Positions 16,349 to 26,705 of a stretch of 64,000 bases of DNA are shown piece by piece. Position 1 is the first letter of the stretch, and the number at the start of each line of letters is the position of its first letter. Source of the stretch: Flammeovirga agarivorans (GTDB lineage Bacteria > Bacteroidota > Bacteroidia > Cytophagales > Flammeovirgaceae). The DNA lies in assembly GCF_012641475.1 (NCBI RefSeq), contig NZ_JABAIL010000001.1:558001-622000 (forward strand), in the 5' to 3' direction. The notes under the pieces are model-generated. The model saw nothing but the letters and a program-made list of their open reading frames with translations. It did no database searches and was not told where the DNA came from. A program made the translations under genes and the position numbers.

Positions 16349-19123
16349 TTATTTTGATAAATCAAATTTTAGCCCTAATTGTACTCTTGCATTGTAGTAT
16401 TCACTTTGCATAGTGTACTCTTCAAAACCTTGATAGTATCTAAGTGGAGTGTTAAGAAGATTGTTGCCTTCAACATATAGGCGTAGTTTTTCATTAAATG
16501 CATAAGACGCATTAGCATCTAAGAATAATTGCTGATCGTAATATCTGTCTTTGAAAGCCTCGTCTGATAATTCGTCTAAATAAGCAGCAGTGTAGTTTAA
16601 AGAAATTCTAAAGCTGAATTTTTGAGAATCAAATGACAATGAGCCGTTTACTGTATGAGGTGCAGTACCAGGTAAGGCTAATGTTTCATCTTCTCTTTCT
16701 TCAATACCTAAATCTTGAATTTCTGAGTGAGTGTAAGTGTAATTGGTGTATAAAGCGAATCCTTTTAATGCTCCCGTAAATGGATATTGGAATGCCACTT
16801 CAGTACCTAATAAGCTAGCTTTTGCACCGTTTCTAGGTTGAGAATATCTATCGTAAACATTTCCGCTAGCAGGATCTTGGTAGTTTCTTGCTTGATAATC
16901 ATAAATGAAATCATTCAATGTTTTTTGGAATACACCACCTGATAGAATACCTACATTTTCGAAATAATGTTCAGCCATAAAATCGAAGTTCATAGAAGTA
17001 GTAGGTTTTAAGTTAGGATTACCTTCCGATAACTCATTGTCTTCTCTTGAAATTGATCTATAAGGTACCAAATCATAATACCTAGGTCTAGCTAAAGTAT
17101 TTGTCCAGGCAGCTCTTAAGATAGTGTTCTCATTGATATTGTATCGTGCTTGAACGTTGGGTAAGAAGTTCGTATAGCTGTTAGTACCCTCAATTGTTTT
17201 AGTAGCTGAAGGATCAAAGTCGCCTTCTTCATTAAATTCAATTTGGTATCCTGTATAATCTACTTGAGTATTCTCGATACGAGCACCCACAATAAAGAAC
17301 CATTTTGTACCAACACTTTGCTTTAACATGGCATATCCGGCAGAGATTTGTTCTTTCGCATTGTAATTGCCACCGAGGTATTCTTCAGGTAGATCTGTAG
17401 CTTCGAATAATGAAGTATTTGTTAGATCATATTGTCCTAATGCAGTAGCATCAGTAAAGTTACCAGATGTGTAATTTCCCGCTAAGAAAGGATCTCTTGT
17501 TTGGTCTTTCATCGGTTGCAAAGTCATATTTCCAAAAGGAGCTTCATCTAGAGGAGCATATTCCATGTACCCATTGTTTCTTGACTTTTCTTTACCTCTA
17601 TATCTACCTCCAATCTTGATAATACTTTTGTTCTTTGTGTTATTTAAAGGTATTTCAAGGTTGATTTTAGCATTTTTGTCAAGTTCTTCAGTGTACTGTT
17701 GCTCTTGTGTGATTTCTTTTAAATCGAAATCCCCGTACTGCATACCTGCACCGTTATCATTGATATTTGGTTGGCGAGTACTAGTCAAGTCTTGTGATAA
17801 CCCAACATCTTTTTGTCTCCAAGAAATATAACGTTCGTGAGGTCTTTCTTCTGAAGCTTTTGCAAGTGTACCAGACCAGTCTAATTTGAAACGGTTAGCA
17901 AGTAAATGCTCTCCACCAAGAGTAACATTATATGTTCTTTGATCTTCTAGTCTTGTATTCTTATTGTTGTTATCATCAAGTCCTCCTTTCGTTTGTCTTC
18001 TGATCTCAGCAGTATAAGAGCCATCGTCGTTCATTTCGATGTCTTTGTATCTTAATCTGTATCTGTTTTCTCTATCATCTCTATGATTGTAAATACCACT
18101 CACATAAATTTTAGAGTTAGTACCTAGAGTATAATCTAATGTAGTTGATAATGATCTTCTAATTCTGTGAACATCATAAGTTCTCACCTGGAAGTCTGTC
18201 ATATAAGGATTGTCTGCATCATCCCATTCTGCTTCAATATTATGAGAACCTAGTTGATGATCGAAGTATGAACTTGAAACGATCACACCTAACTTATCAT
18301 CAAAAAATCTATTACCTAATACGATTGCTCCATTTAGCATAGGCTTTTCAGTAAGAAAGTTGTACCCAGTTCCTAAAGTTCCTGATACTCTTAAATTGGA
18401 AGGAGCCGAACGTAATACTAGGTTAGCAGAACCACCAATTGCATCGGCATCCATATCTGGAGTTAAAGTCTTACTTACTTCGATAGATTGAATCATATCA
18501 GCAGGAATTAAGTCTAACTGTACTGCTCTTGTTTCACCTTCTGCAGAAGGAACGCGCTCACCGTTGATAGTAATTGCACTTAAGTCTGGTGAAGTACCTC
18601 TGATAAGGCCAAATCTAGCTTCTCCTTGGTCGTATTGCATTGTAATACCTGGGACACGCTTTAATGCGTCTCCTACATTTGAATCTGGAAATTTACCTAC
18701 TTGGTCAGCAGAGATTACGTTGACAATGTTGTTGGCATTTTTTTGTTGACCTAATGCTTTGGCCTGTCCTTGAAGGTTTGTTCCTAAAATGACTACTTCA
18801 TCACCAAGTATAAAGTTTCCTTTCATCTGAATGCGTTTCAGATCTAGTTCTTGTCCAGCAGCTAAGTCGATTGTTTCTTTATAAGTTTCGAAACCTAAAT
18901 AAGAGATTTCAATTTCTTGTTTTCCTTCAGGTACATTAACCAGTATAAACTTACCATTGTTGTCAGAAATTGTACCTAGGTAACTAAGGCCTTTTACTTG
19001 AACAGTTGCTCCAATTAGAGGAAGGTCTGATTCATCTAATAAAAGACCTGTAATTGATCCTTTTTGAGCATAGCTAAAGTTTGCTATAAGTAAAAAAATG
19101 ATAGAAAATAAAGAGTGCTTCAT
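16349..19123 (-). CDS. TonB-dependent receptor
   Basis: 924 residues from the ATG at 19121-19123, chosen because MKHSLFSIIFLLIANFSYAQ is a clean signal peptide; an upstream ATG at 19168 would add 15 unlikely residues. Order: carboxypeptidase D-like regulatory domain (about 21-105, 'GSITGLLLDESDLPLIGATV'), plug domain (about 120-240), then the beta-barrel ending in Phe-rich 'GLKFDLSK'. The plug carries 'GKFPDSNVGDALKRVPGI' and the 'IEVSKTLTPDMDADAIGG' segment typical of the Xanthomonas/Caulobacter-type receptors linked to oligosaccharide uptake. No SusD partner and no FecR/sigma pair is next to it, so it is an orphan receptor. Confidence 0.92.
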   Translation of the reverse strand: MKHSLFSIIFLLIANFSYAQKGSITGLLLDESDLPLIGATVQVKGLSYLGTISDNNGKFILVNVPEGKQEIEISYLGFETYKETIDLAAGQELDLKRIQMKGNFILGDEVVILGTNLQGQAKALGQQKNANNIVNVISADQVGKFPDSNVGDALKRVPGITMQYDQGEARFGLIRGTSPDLSAITINGERVPSAEGETRAVQLDLIPADMIQSIEVSKTLTPDMDADAIGGSANLVLRSAPSNLRVSGTLGTGYNFLTEKPMLNGAIVLGNRFFDDKLGVIVSSSYFDHQLGSHNIEAEWDDADNPYMTDFQVRTYDVHRIRRSLSTTLDYTLGTNSKIYVSGIYNHRDDRENRYRLRYKDIEMNDDGSYTAEIRRQTKGGLDDNNNKNTRLEDQRTYNVTLGGEHLLANRFKLDWSGTLAKASEERPHERYISWRQKDVGLSQDLTSTRQPNINDNGAGMQYGDFDLKEITQEQQYTEELDKNAKINLEIPLNNTKNKSIIKIGGRYRGKEKSRNNGYMEYAPLDEAPFGNMTLQPMKDQTRDPFLAGNYTSGNFTDATALGQYDLTNTSLFEATDLPEEYLGGNYNAKEQISAGYAMLKQSVGTKWFFIVGARIENTQVDYTGYQIEFNEEGDFDPSATKTIEGTNSYTNFLPNVQARYNINENTILRAAWTNTLARPRYYDLVPYRSISREDNELSEGNPNLKPTTSMNFDFMAEHYFENVGILSGGVFQKTLNDFIYDYQARNYQDPASGNVYDRYSQPRNGAKASLLGTEVAFQYPFTGALKGFALYTNYTYTHSEIQDLGIEEREDETLALPGTAPHTVNGSLSFDSQKFSFRISLNYTAAYLDELSDEAFKDRYYDQQLFLDANASYAFNEKLRLYVEGNNLLNTPLRYYQGFEEYTMQSEYYNARVQLGLKFDLSK

Positions 19124-19611
19124 GATTGAAAATTTATGATAGTTGTTTGTTTCTAAATCATGATGCAAAACAATAACTTATATATTATTTGATGTTTGTT
19201 GAACTATGAACGTTATTTTATATATGGATCGAAAGAGAATAGACAGTGTTAATTTAATGTCTCTTTATTAAATGGATTGATAACCCTATGTAAAGAAAAA
19301 GCCAATCTTAAGAAAAGAAAGGCTTTCAAATGCTTTAGTATAAAGGGCTTTTATACTTTTACTACTTAACAAAGGTCAAATAGCAGAACGTATTCTTAGT
19401 ACGTTCAACATTTTTATTTATTAAATCATCTGTATTTATTAATAGATGTCTGTATATATCCTTTATTATCAATTCTTTATTGTATTATTTTTATAATTAT
19501 TACTTTATATGGCTTCAATAATTGATTTGTAGGGCTATTTATTGTCTTCCGATAAAAAAAACAATAGCTTGCAAATACAGTTGGTTTACATACATACTCA
19601 TTTTATTATCT
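19124..19611. other. Long A/T-rich intergenic region with hairpins
   Basis: About 490 non-coding bases between the divergent receptor and a 42-codon ORF. It holds two clear hairpins: AGTATAAA / TTTATACT (19337-19357) and GAACGTA / TACGTTC (19386-19406). The rest is A/T-rich with no recognised promoter. The hairpins could be receptor leader structures or part of a small RNA. Confidence 0.4.
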
Positions 19612-19740
19612 ATGAAAAAAGCATTAGGAATGTCTCCTAAGGCGAATGTTACTATTAAAAAGAAATCTAATTACCTGGACAAACTGATCATTGCCCAATT
19701 AAAAGAAGACAAACGAGAACAATATAATAGGTCCAAGTAG
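19612..19740 (+). CDS. Small basic protein, 42 residues
   Basis: The ATG at 19612 opens MKKALGMSPKANVTIKKK, and the ORF ends KREQYNRSK. It is highly basic (many Lys), with no membrane segment. The reading frame is open upstream, but that extension is non-basic and implausible. A very long terminator hairpin starts 13 bases after the stop codon, which supports a genuine short transcript. Family unknown. Confidence 0.45.
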   Translation: MKKALGMSPKANVTIKKKSNYLDKLIIAQLKEDKREQYNRSK

Positions 19741-19753
19741 TAACCTTTAGAGA

Positions 19754-19803
19754 CAAAAAAAGCGATCCATTAAAGATTTAGTCTTTAATGGATCGCTTTT
19801 TTA
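19754..19803. terminator. Long bidirectional terminator
   Basis: A 16-bp perfect core stem (19761-19776 with 19782-19797) extended by flanking A and T runs on either side, with a 5-base loop. It lies between the convergent 42-codon ORF and the lytic transglycosylase gene. Confidence 0.85.
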
Positions 19804-19821
19804 TTTATCTACTGTATACTA

Positions 19822-21120
19822 TTAATTAAAGTATATCTTGTCGCCTTCTTTAGCATCATCGTCTTTCTTCAGTTCATTTAACTTAAGAAGAGCCTTACGA
19901 TCAATACCATATTTTACAGCAAGATAAGTGATAGTCTCACCTTCTTGAAGTATGTGATAGGACTCAGGAATTGTTTTTGGAAGTGGTGCAAGGTAATAGT
20001 GAGTATCTTTAATTAACTTATCCTTTTTTCCTTCGTAATTGTATTTTCTGATTTTACCTTTAGAAATACCTACAGCAGTAGCTAGTTCCGTTTGTGTCAT
20101 TTCTTCATGTAGTATTACAGCTTTTACACCATTTACTAAAGCATAATCAAACTTCTTGTTTGTAGATTCGTCTGCAATAGGTAATACAAATGGGAAGCTA
20201 TCCTGAATAGTATCTGAATAGAATTGGAAGATCGCTTTTCTATCTCTAGTCTTTCTAGGTTTTGCATATGGAGTTAAGCGAGCAACCAATTGATTGATTT
20301 CATCTGGTTTCGATTCGATCATTACAGAATATACCTTGTCTTCTGGAATGTACGAACTAGTAAGCCAAGTATTATTTTTTGTGAGTGTTGTTTCAGGTTG
20401 TCCTGTAAATTGAGATACTTGTGATAAAGTATATCCATTAGTTGGGAACTCGATCATTACTACATGACCATCATCTAAACCTACTTTGTCTTTAAATGCA
20501 AAGTAGTGAGCAAGATAATGTAACACATAAGGGTGTGTTTTTTCATTAATAGTAACCTGGTTGTAGTAGTTTAAGTTGTTAGACTTAATATAGTTTCTAG
20601 CACCACCTAAACCATCATGATATGAAATCATAGAGTAGAACCAGTTACCTAAGTAATAGTAGTTCTTTGAAAGGTAATCTGCTGCACCAATACTAGCAGA
20701 AACAACATTCTTACGCTCATCAATTTTATTATTGATTTTCATACCTCTTTCTTCGGCTGTGAAATCCTTAAACTGCCAGAAACCAACAGCTGGAGGAGTT
20801 GCATTAGAAATCGCATTACCATTTAAAAGTGATTCTTGTAATGCTAAATATTTGAACTCACCAGGAACCCCTCTGGCTAATAATTCTCTTTCTATATATG
20901 GGAAGTAAGAATTACATCTTTCCAATAATTCGTTGTAGTGTTTAGGCGAACGAGTTAGGCTATTGTATTTCACCATAATCTTATCCATTCCACCTTGAGT
21001 AATCACAACTTTTGAACCTAGTAGTTCAAATGAAGAGGGTATTGCTACCGTAGTTTTTGCCTGAGAGGAGAAAACAGTAATTAGGCAAAGTAATAAGAAG
21101 TTAATAAATCTTGTTTTCAT
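19822..21120 (-). CDS. Lytic transglycosylase with LysM domains (MltD-like)
   Basis: 432 residues from ATG 21118-21120, chosen because it gives a clean signal peptide (MKTRFINFLLLCLITVFSSQA); an upstream ATG at 21162 adds a charged stretch. The SLT catalytic domain (about 60-230) has the catalytic Glu96 in ALQES, and the GFWQF and 'SYHDGLGG' motifs. The C-terminal end holds a LysM module (about 385-432, 'YHILQEGETITYLAVKYGI') and a weaker LysM-like segment before it. The enzyme would cleave peptidoglycan glycan strands in the periplasm, with LysM anchoring it to the wall. Confidence 0.88.
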   Translation of the reverse strand: MKTRFINFLLLCLITVFSSQAKTTVAIPSSFELLGSKVVITQGGMDKIMVKYNSLTRSPKHYNELLERCNSYFPYIERELLARGVPGEFKYLALQESLLNGNAISNATPPAVGFWQFKDFTAEERGMKINNKIDERKNVVSASIGAADYLSKNYYYLGNWFYSMISYHDGLGGARNYIKSNNLNYYNQVTINEKTHPYVLHYLAHYFAFKDKVGLDDGHVVMIEFPTNGYTLSQVSQFTGQPETTLTKNNTWLTSSYIPEDKVYSVMIESKPDEINQLVARLTPYAKPRKTRDRKAIFQFYSDTIQDSFPFVLPIADESTNKKFDYALVNGVKAVILHEEMTQTELATAVGISKGKIRKYNYEGKKDKLIKDTHYYLAPLPKTIPESYHILQEGETITYLAVKYGIDRKALLKLNELKKDDDAKEGDKIYFN

Positions 21121-21227
21121 AGAATGTTGTCTATAAACTTTGAATAGTTTGTTTTGATGCATTGTAGATGAAAGGCCATCAAAACAGGATTAAAATATAA
21201 ATATACTTTCTTTTTAAAGGATAAAAA

Positions 21228-21261
21228 AAGCCAAGTTCCCGAAAATTGAAGAACTTGGCTT
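21228..21261 (-). terminator. Terminator downstream of the M16 protease gene
   Basis: An 11-bp stem AAGCCAAGTTC / GAACTTGGCTT with a 12-base loop; on the minus strand it ends in a run of T (GGCTTTTTTTATCC). Confidence 0.85.
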
Positions 21262-21284
21262 AATATACTTGTTAAAAATATGAA

Positions 21285-24242
21285 TTATTGGTGTTTGCCA
21301 ACTCTAGGTTTGTTGTCAAATCCAAATAGGTCGTTCAATGATAATTCTTGAACTTTTCCATATTCTTTAAGTGTTTTCATATCTAATTTATCTTTGTCGC
21401 CTACAACACAAACATTGTAGTTCTGACCTTCGATAAATTCTTTGTGGAATGCCATTACATCATCTACAGTCATTGTTTGTATAGCATTATAAACGTCTTT
21501 TCTCACGTCATGGTCATCACCTCGTTTTAATGCTGTTTCATAATTAAATAGCACCGCAGACTTAGTGATACGCTCACTTTCTAATTGACTCAAGATAGCC
21601 TTTTTAGCAGCCTCAAATGATTTTTCATTCTTAGGAGGGTGATCCAATAAAGATTTCATACCTGCCATAGCTTCTTTTAGTTTATCAGATTGCGTTCCGA
21701 TGTAAGCTAAGGTGTAATCATTTTTATTCTTCTCTGATGCTACTCCGTATTTACTGAATACTGAATAAGCTAAACCTTGTGCTTCACGCATTTCTTGGAA
21801 TACGATCGCATTCATACTTCCTCCAAAGTACTCGTTGAAGAGTGTAGCAGCAGCAACCCTTTTCGGATCATATTTATCTCCTTTTGCTAAGAAGATCACT
21901 TCTGCTTGTACCATATCATAATGTGACCAATATACTTTTGGTTGATCAACATCTTTGATAAAGAATTCTTTACGAGTAGGTACTGGACTAAGTTTCGCCG
22001 GAACCTTATGTTCTTTATTTAAAGTAGTCACTACTTTATCTAAAGATTCCGGTCCGTAATACAATACTCTATGTTTCGTTTTTGTAAGGCTATGAATACG
22101 TTCAATCAATTCTTCTGGCTTAATCAGGTCAAGCTCTTTGTTTGATAAAGCATTGGTTAATGGGTTGTTTGCTCCATATAAACCATAATTCATCAAACCT
22201 GAGAAAAGGATTGCTCCTTTATTTTTCTTAGTATCCTCACGACTTTTCTTCTCATTGGCGATCATATTTTTTAATACCATATCGTCAGCTTTGGCATTAT
22301 TTAATAGATCTTCGAATAATTGAATCGCCGGAACCATTTGTTCCGTAAGACCATTCAATGAAACATATACTTGGTCAGCACTTGTATTCACATTAAAGCT
22401 GGCGCCAAGTTTATAGAATTCTTGTTTGATCTGTGCAGAAGACATTTTATCAGTTCCTAAGAACTCTAAGTATTGAATTGCAGTACTTAGTTTAGGGTCT
22501 GTATCTTTTCCGACATTAATGATATAATAAAGTTCGAAAAGATCATTTTCTTCATTCTTCTTGTAGCGAACAGTAATATCACTGTTCATTTTATCTTCTT
22601 TGATATCTTTACTGTAATCCAAGAAAAGAGGAGATAATGCACCTGGCTTTTGAGCTGCAATTTTTTGGAAGAATGTAGATTCTTTACCTCTATTTAGTTC
22701 CACCTTAGTAATTGAAGGCTTCTCTACTTGCATCTTATTAGGGTCTTCTCCAACTCTCTTGTATACAACTACATAGTTGTCCTTATAGCGTTCTTGAGCG
22801 AAAGCCATAATTTCTTCTTTTGTAATTGTCTGCATTACATCGATATCATCAATATAATTTGCCCAATCAATATTTCTTGTAAACGCCTGAACAAATGCAT
22901 CCGCTCTTGCAGAGTTGGATTCAAGCTTCTTGATTTCAGATTTTTTGAAGTCGTTGACGATGGCTTCTAATAACCAATCTTCGAAATCACCACTCTTCAA
23001 TTTCTCAATTTCACCAAGTAATAATTGCTGTGCTTGTTCCAAAGTCTGACCTTGACGAGGAATTGCATATAAAGTATGAACAGTGTAGTCATTGAATGGA
23101 TAGACAAAACTAGATGCATTCAATACTTTCTGCTGTTGATTTAAGTCTAAGTCGATCAATCCTGCAGAGCTGTTTGCAAGGATCATATCACAAAGTTGTT
23201 CTTTAAGAAGGTCTCTTGAATCTGATTTTAAACCAGGCATTCTGTACCCCATAAATACCATCCCTGTTTGTGGACCATAAACTTCCTTTACGATAGGCTT
23301 TGTGATAGGTTTTTCTTCCTCGTAAGTAAACTCAGGGATATCACCTGGTTTCCAATCACCAAAGTATTTATTAACCATTGCGATTGTTTTATCAGGATCT
23401 AAATCACCACTCAAGCAAATTGCAATGTTATTTGGTCTATAATAGGTGTTGAAGTATTTCTTGATCTCTGTAATTGAAGGATTCTTCAAGTGGTCAATCG
23501 TACCAATTACAGTCTGTGTTCCATAAGGGTGATTAGGGAACATCGATGAGAACATAGCCTCAAATACTTTTCTCTGGTCGTTATCTAAAGATCTGTTTTT
23601 CTCTTCATAAACAGCCTCAAGTTCTGTATGGAATAAACGAGGAACGATTTCTTTAAATCGATCTGATTCAATTTCCATCCAACGTTCTAACTCATTGGCA
23701 GGGACATCGTTTACATACACAGTTCTATCATTAGTTGTGTAAGCATTTGTACCTGTGGCACCGATCATTCCAATCATTCTATCATATTCATTGGCGATAG
23801 AATATTTTGAGGCATCATTAGATACCTGATCGATCTTTTTATAATACTCAGTTCTTTCCCCTGCATCAGTTAATGTTCTGTAGTGTTCGAACATATTTTC
23901 GATACTATCTAAGTATACTTTCTCTGTGTCCCAATCTAGTGTTCCAAAATGAGAAGTACCCTTGAACATAATATGTTCTAAATAGTGTGCTAGGCCTGTA
24001 GCTGTAGCAGGGTCATTTTTACCACCAGCTTTAACAGCAATGTAAGTTTGTACTCTAGGTGCGTCTTTGTACTCAGACAGGTAAACTTTCAGACCATTTT
24101 TAAGAGTATAAATTCTAGTTTTTAGAGGATCATTTTTGACATATTCATAGTCAAATTCAGACGATTTTTGCGGGGCTGAACATCCTCCTGCAATCAGAGC
24201 ACCAGCAATCAGAACTGATGCCACAGCAGATTTGTAAGTCAT
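21285..24242 (-). CDS. M16 family zinc metallopeptidase, lipoprotein
   Basis: 985 residues from ATG 24240-24242, where a lipobox LIAGGC (Cys21) follows a short signal segment; the upstream ATG at 24368 would bury this and is rejected. It is a fused two-half M16 protease. The N-terminal half carries the inverted zinc motif HYLEH (86-90) with a downstream Glu in 'ELEAVYEEKNR'. The second half (about 520-985) is the inactive partner domain ending near 'AQGLAYSVFSKYG' and 'SQLESERI'. Members of this family degrade peptides in a closed chamber; here it would be anchored in the periplasm or at the outer membrane. It is monocistronic. Confidence 0.9.
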   Translation of the reverse strand: MTYKSAVASVLIAGALIAGGCSAPQKSSEFDYEYVKNDPLKTRIYTLKNGLKVYLSEYKDAPRVQTYIAVKAGGKNDPATATGLAHYLEHIMFKGTSHFGTLDWDTEKVYLDSIENMFEHYRTLTDAGERTEYYKKIDQVSNDASKYSIANEYDRMIGMIGATGTNAYTTNDRTVYVNDVPANELERWMEIESDRFKEIVPRLFHTELEAVYEEKNRSLDNDQRKVFEAMFSSMFPNHPYGTQTVIGTIDHLKNPSITEIKKYFNTYYRPNNIAICLSGDLDPDKTIAMVNKYFGDWKPGDIPEFTYEEEKPITKPIVKEVYGPQTGMVFMGYRMPGLKSDSRDLLKEQLCDMILANSSAGLIDLDLNQQQKVLNASSFVYPFNDYTVHTLYAIPRQGQTLEQAQQLLLGEIEKLKSGDFEDWLLEAIVNDFKKSEIKKLESNSARADAFVQAFTRNIDWANYIDDIDVMQTITKEEIMAFAQERYKDNYVVVYKRVGEDPNKMQVEKPSITKVELNRGKESTFFQKIAAQKPGALSPLFLDYSKDIKEDKMNSDITVRYKKNEENDLFELYYIINVGKDTDPKLSTAIQYLEFLGTDKMSSAQIKQEFYKLGASFNVNTSADQVYVSLNGLTEQMVPAIQLFEDLLNNAKADDMVLKNMIANEKKSREDTKKNKGAILFSGLMNYGLYGANNPLTNALSNKELDLIKPEELIERIHSLTKTKHRVLYYGPESLDKVVTTLNKEHKVPAKLSPVPTRKEFFIKDVDQPKVYWSHYDMVQAEVIFLAKGDKYDPKRVAAATLFNEYFGGSMNAIVFQEMREAQGLAYSVFSKYGVASEKNKNDYTLAYIGTQSDKLKEAMAGMKSLLDHPPKNEKSFEAAKKAILSQLESERITKSAVLFNYETALKRGDDHDVRKDVYNAIQTMTVDDVMAFHKEFIEGQNYNVCVVGDKDKLDMKTLKEYGKVQELSLNDLFGFDNKPRVGKHQ

Positions 24243-24537
24243 AATGGTTTTAAGATGATGATTAGTATAATTTAAATTAAGAGAAAAGTGTGTTTTACCG
24301 GTAATAATAATTTGACACTGATAGTTAGACACAGGTAAAACAATCTTCTTTAAATGTGAAATTAGCAATTATTTTAAAATATATAATAACATTAAAGAAA
24401 ACAGACGTTAAGTAATCTTAATTTTCATTTTACCCATAATCCAATATTCAGTAAACAAGAACTTTTCACACAGAATAATTTCCTTTTATATTTTTTTGGT
24501 ATATATGTGTTTATAACCATGAAACACACATAAATCA

Positions 24538-25464
24538 ATGAATCAAGCTATAGACTATCAAAGTATTATTAATGAGATCTATCGAGACCTAATGTTTGAA
24601 GAGGACTTCGGACAGATAGCGACTTATATTCCAGAACTAGCAAAAGTATCGCCTAATAAGTTTGGAGTTCATCTTTATACACACGATGGTTTCAATTATT
24701 CAATAGGCGATGCAAGAGAAAAGTTCTCTATTCAAAGTATTTCAAAAGTCTTTTCCTTGTCAATTGCATTGTCATTATTAGGACCAGCCTTGTGGAAAAG
24801 AGTAGGGGTAGAGCCTTCTGGTACAGCCTTTAATTCGATAGTTCAATTGGAATATGAAAGAGGGATACCTAGGAACCCTTTTATTAATCCTGGAGCAATA
24901 GTGGTTGCAGATCTATTGGTGACTTACCTCAAAGATACAAAGAAAGAATTTCTCGAATATATAAGAGCACTTACAGGTGTAGATACCATTGATTATGATA
25001 AAGATGTAGCGAAATCGGAACAACGTTCTGGTTATAAAAACTCTGCTCATGTAAACATGCTAAAGTCTTTTGGTAATATTAAAAATGATGTTGAAGAGGT
25101 GTTAGATTTTTATTATCATCAATGCTCTTTATCAATGACTTGTGAAGAATTAGGTAAAGCATTCCATAAGTTTTCGGATACAAATTCCGTTTTTTCCTAT
25201 AATGGTATTCACCTTTCCCAAAGCCAGGTAAAAAGAATTAATGCTATCATGCTAATGTGTGGTTTTTATGATGAGTCCGGAGAATTTGCTTTTAAAGTGG
25301 GTTTGCCAGGAAAGTCTGGAGTAGGAGGTGGGATTGTAGCAATACTACCCAATAAGTATACGATTTCGGTTTGGAGCCCAAGGTTAAACAACAAAGGTAA
25401 TTCGTATATGGGAGTTAGGTTTCTAAAACAATTTACTACTCGCACCAATCAATCAATATTTTAA
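24538..25464 (+). CDS. glsA: Glutaminase A
   Basis: 308 residues, the family length. It belongs to the serine-dependent beta-lactamase-like glutaminases that release ammonia from glutamine in the cytosol. The catalytic S-x-x-K is S67-I-S-K70 in FSIQSISKVF. Also seen are PFINPGAIV (about 118-126) and the KSGVGGGIVA loop near the C-terminus. It opposes the glutamine synthetase 20 kb away and is followed by a CHR transporter pair after 91 bases, without an obvious terminator. Between promoter and start there is a 7-bp hairpin (24506-24528). Confidence 0.93.
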   Translation: MNQAIDYQSIINEIYRDLMFEEDFGQIATYIPELAKVSPNKFGVHLYTHDGFNYSIGDAREKFSIQSISKVFSLSIALSLLGPALWKRVGVEPSGTAFNSIVQLEYERGIPRNPFINPGAIVVADLLVTYLKDTKKEFLEYIRALTGVDTIDYDKDVAKSEQRSGYKNSAHVNMLKSFGNIKNDVEEVLDFYYHQCSLSMTCEELGKAFHKFSDTNSVFSYNGIHLSQSQVKRINAIMLMCGFYDESGEFAFKVGLPGKSGVGGGIVAILPNKYTISVWSPRLNNKGNSYMGVRFLKQFTTRTNQSIF

Positions 25465-25555
25465 AACCTAATAGTTATTAACCATATTGTGAGATCATTT
25501 TTTTTTAATTCTCAAGTCTTTAAACTTACGGCTTAATTTAAGCTAATTACTAAAT

Positions 25556-26110
25556 ATGATATATTTCCAACTATTTTATAGCTTCTTTAAAATAGGGTTA
25601 TTCACTTTTGGAGGAGGTTATGCAATGGTGCCTTTATTAGAGAAAGAACTCATTGATAATAAGAAGTGGCTCACGAATGAAGAGCTGCTTGAGATTATGT
25701 CTATTGCACAGATGACGCCTGGAACTATTGCTATCAATGCTGCGACATTTGTTGGTTACAGAGAAAAAGGATTCCTCGGAGGGATTATGACGACTGCGGG
25801 CGTAATAGCTCCTTCATATCTTGTCATCACTATTATCTACCATTTATTTGATGAAACATTTGAACACCCTATTGCTCAAAAAGCATTTATGGGAGCAAGA
25901 GCTTGTATTGTGGCTTTAATAGGTCATTCAGTTTGGAAAATGTTCAAAGGTAGTGTGACTGATAAATATGGTTTAGGGATTTTTCTAATTGCTTGCCTTT
26001 TACTTTTTGTTTTCCACATCCATCCAATATTATTAATTATCGTTGGTGCAATGTTAGGAGTAGGCTTATATGTTGCTTTACCAAAAGAAATGAAAAACTT
26101 ATTGAAATAG
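25556..26110 (+). CDS. CHR-family (chromate-type) transporter, first half
   Basis: 184 residues with five to six hydrophobic segments. The family signature FGGGYAMVPLL (near 19-29) and the 'SIAQMTPGTIAINAATFVGY' segment are both present. Short-chain CHR proteins of this size act in pairs, equal to the two halves of the classical 400-residue ChrA. The partner starts one base after its stop codon. The substrate may be chromate or another oxyanion; chromate is only the family default. Confidence 0.88.
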   Translation: MIYFQLFYSFFKIGLFTFGGGYAMVPLLEKELIDNKKWLTNEELLEIMSIAQMTPGTIAINAATFVGYREKGFLGGIMTTAGVIAPSYLVITIIYHLFDETFEHPIAQKAFMGARACIVALIGHSVWKMFKGSVTDKYGLGIFLIACLLLFVFHIHPILLIIVGAMLGVGLYVALPKEMKNLLK

Positions 26111-26111
26111 T

Positions 26112-26705
26112 ATGGAAGCATTATCATTAGAAGCAATTCAGGAGTATTTTGATCTATTTATTACGTTCTGTAAGATAGGTTTTTTCAGTTTTGGTGGTGG
26201 GTTAGCCATGGTACCATTATTTGTTGTAGAGTTTCAAAAACAAGGGTGGATGAAGCCAGATCAATTTTATAATGTACTATCCTTGGCACAGATGACCCCT
26301 GGAGCTATTGCAGTAAATTCGGCAACCTATGTGGGCAACCAAGCAGGGGTAAGTGTAGGTGGTAGGTTGGGAGCGATTATCGGAGGTGTTTTTTCTACTT
26401 CTGGTTTAGCAACACCTTCTGTTGTATGCATAGTGGCATTATCAGAAATCTTGAAAAAGTTAAAACAAAATAAATGGAAGCAAGCCTTTTTCTTTGGTAT
26501 CAAACCGGTAACAATTGCCTTGATCTTATTTGCAGGATGGAAGATTGCTGAAAGTACTTTCTTTGATATTGAGATAGATAAGGTTCACTATCCTAGCATT
26601 GTATTATGCATAATAGTTGCTGTTATTATAAAATTCTTTGATAAGAAAATACATCCTATCGCTTTAATTGCAGTAAGTGCAATTCTTGGAATAGTATTAT
26701 TTTAA
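26112..26705 (+). CDS. CHR-family (chromate-type) transporter, second half
   Basis: 197 residues, homologous to the preceding gene. It has FGGGLAMVPLF and 'SLAQMTPGAIAVNSATYVG', so both halves keep the conserved motif. Translation is probably coupled to the first half because only one base separates them. Together they would form an asymmetric inner-membrane transporter with antiparallel topology, as shown for other paired short CHR proteins. Confidence 0.88.
   Translation: MEALSLEAIQEYFDLFITFCKIGFFSFGGGLAMVPLFVVEFQKQGWMKPDQFYNVLSLAQMTPGAIAVNSATYVGNQAGVSVGGRLGAIIGGVFSTSGLATPSVVCIVALSEILKKLKQNKWKQAFFFGIKPVTIALILFAGWKIAESTFFDIEIDKVHYPSIVLCIIVAVIIKFFDKKIHPIALIAVSAILGIVLF

Noticed and set aside
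24243-24368. 42-codon extension of the M16 protease
   Set aside because: It would place the lipoprotein signal peptide inside the protein; the lipobox defines the start at 24242.
24519-24533. Four-codon ORF (M-K-H-T) just upstream of glsA, next to a small hairpin
   Set aside because: Looks like a leader peptide, but four codons occur readily by chance and no run of regulatory codons or attenuator terminator is present.
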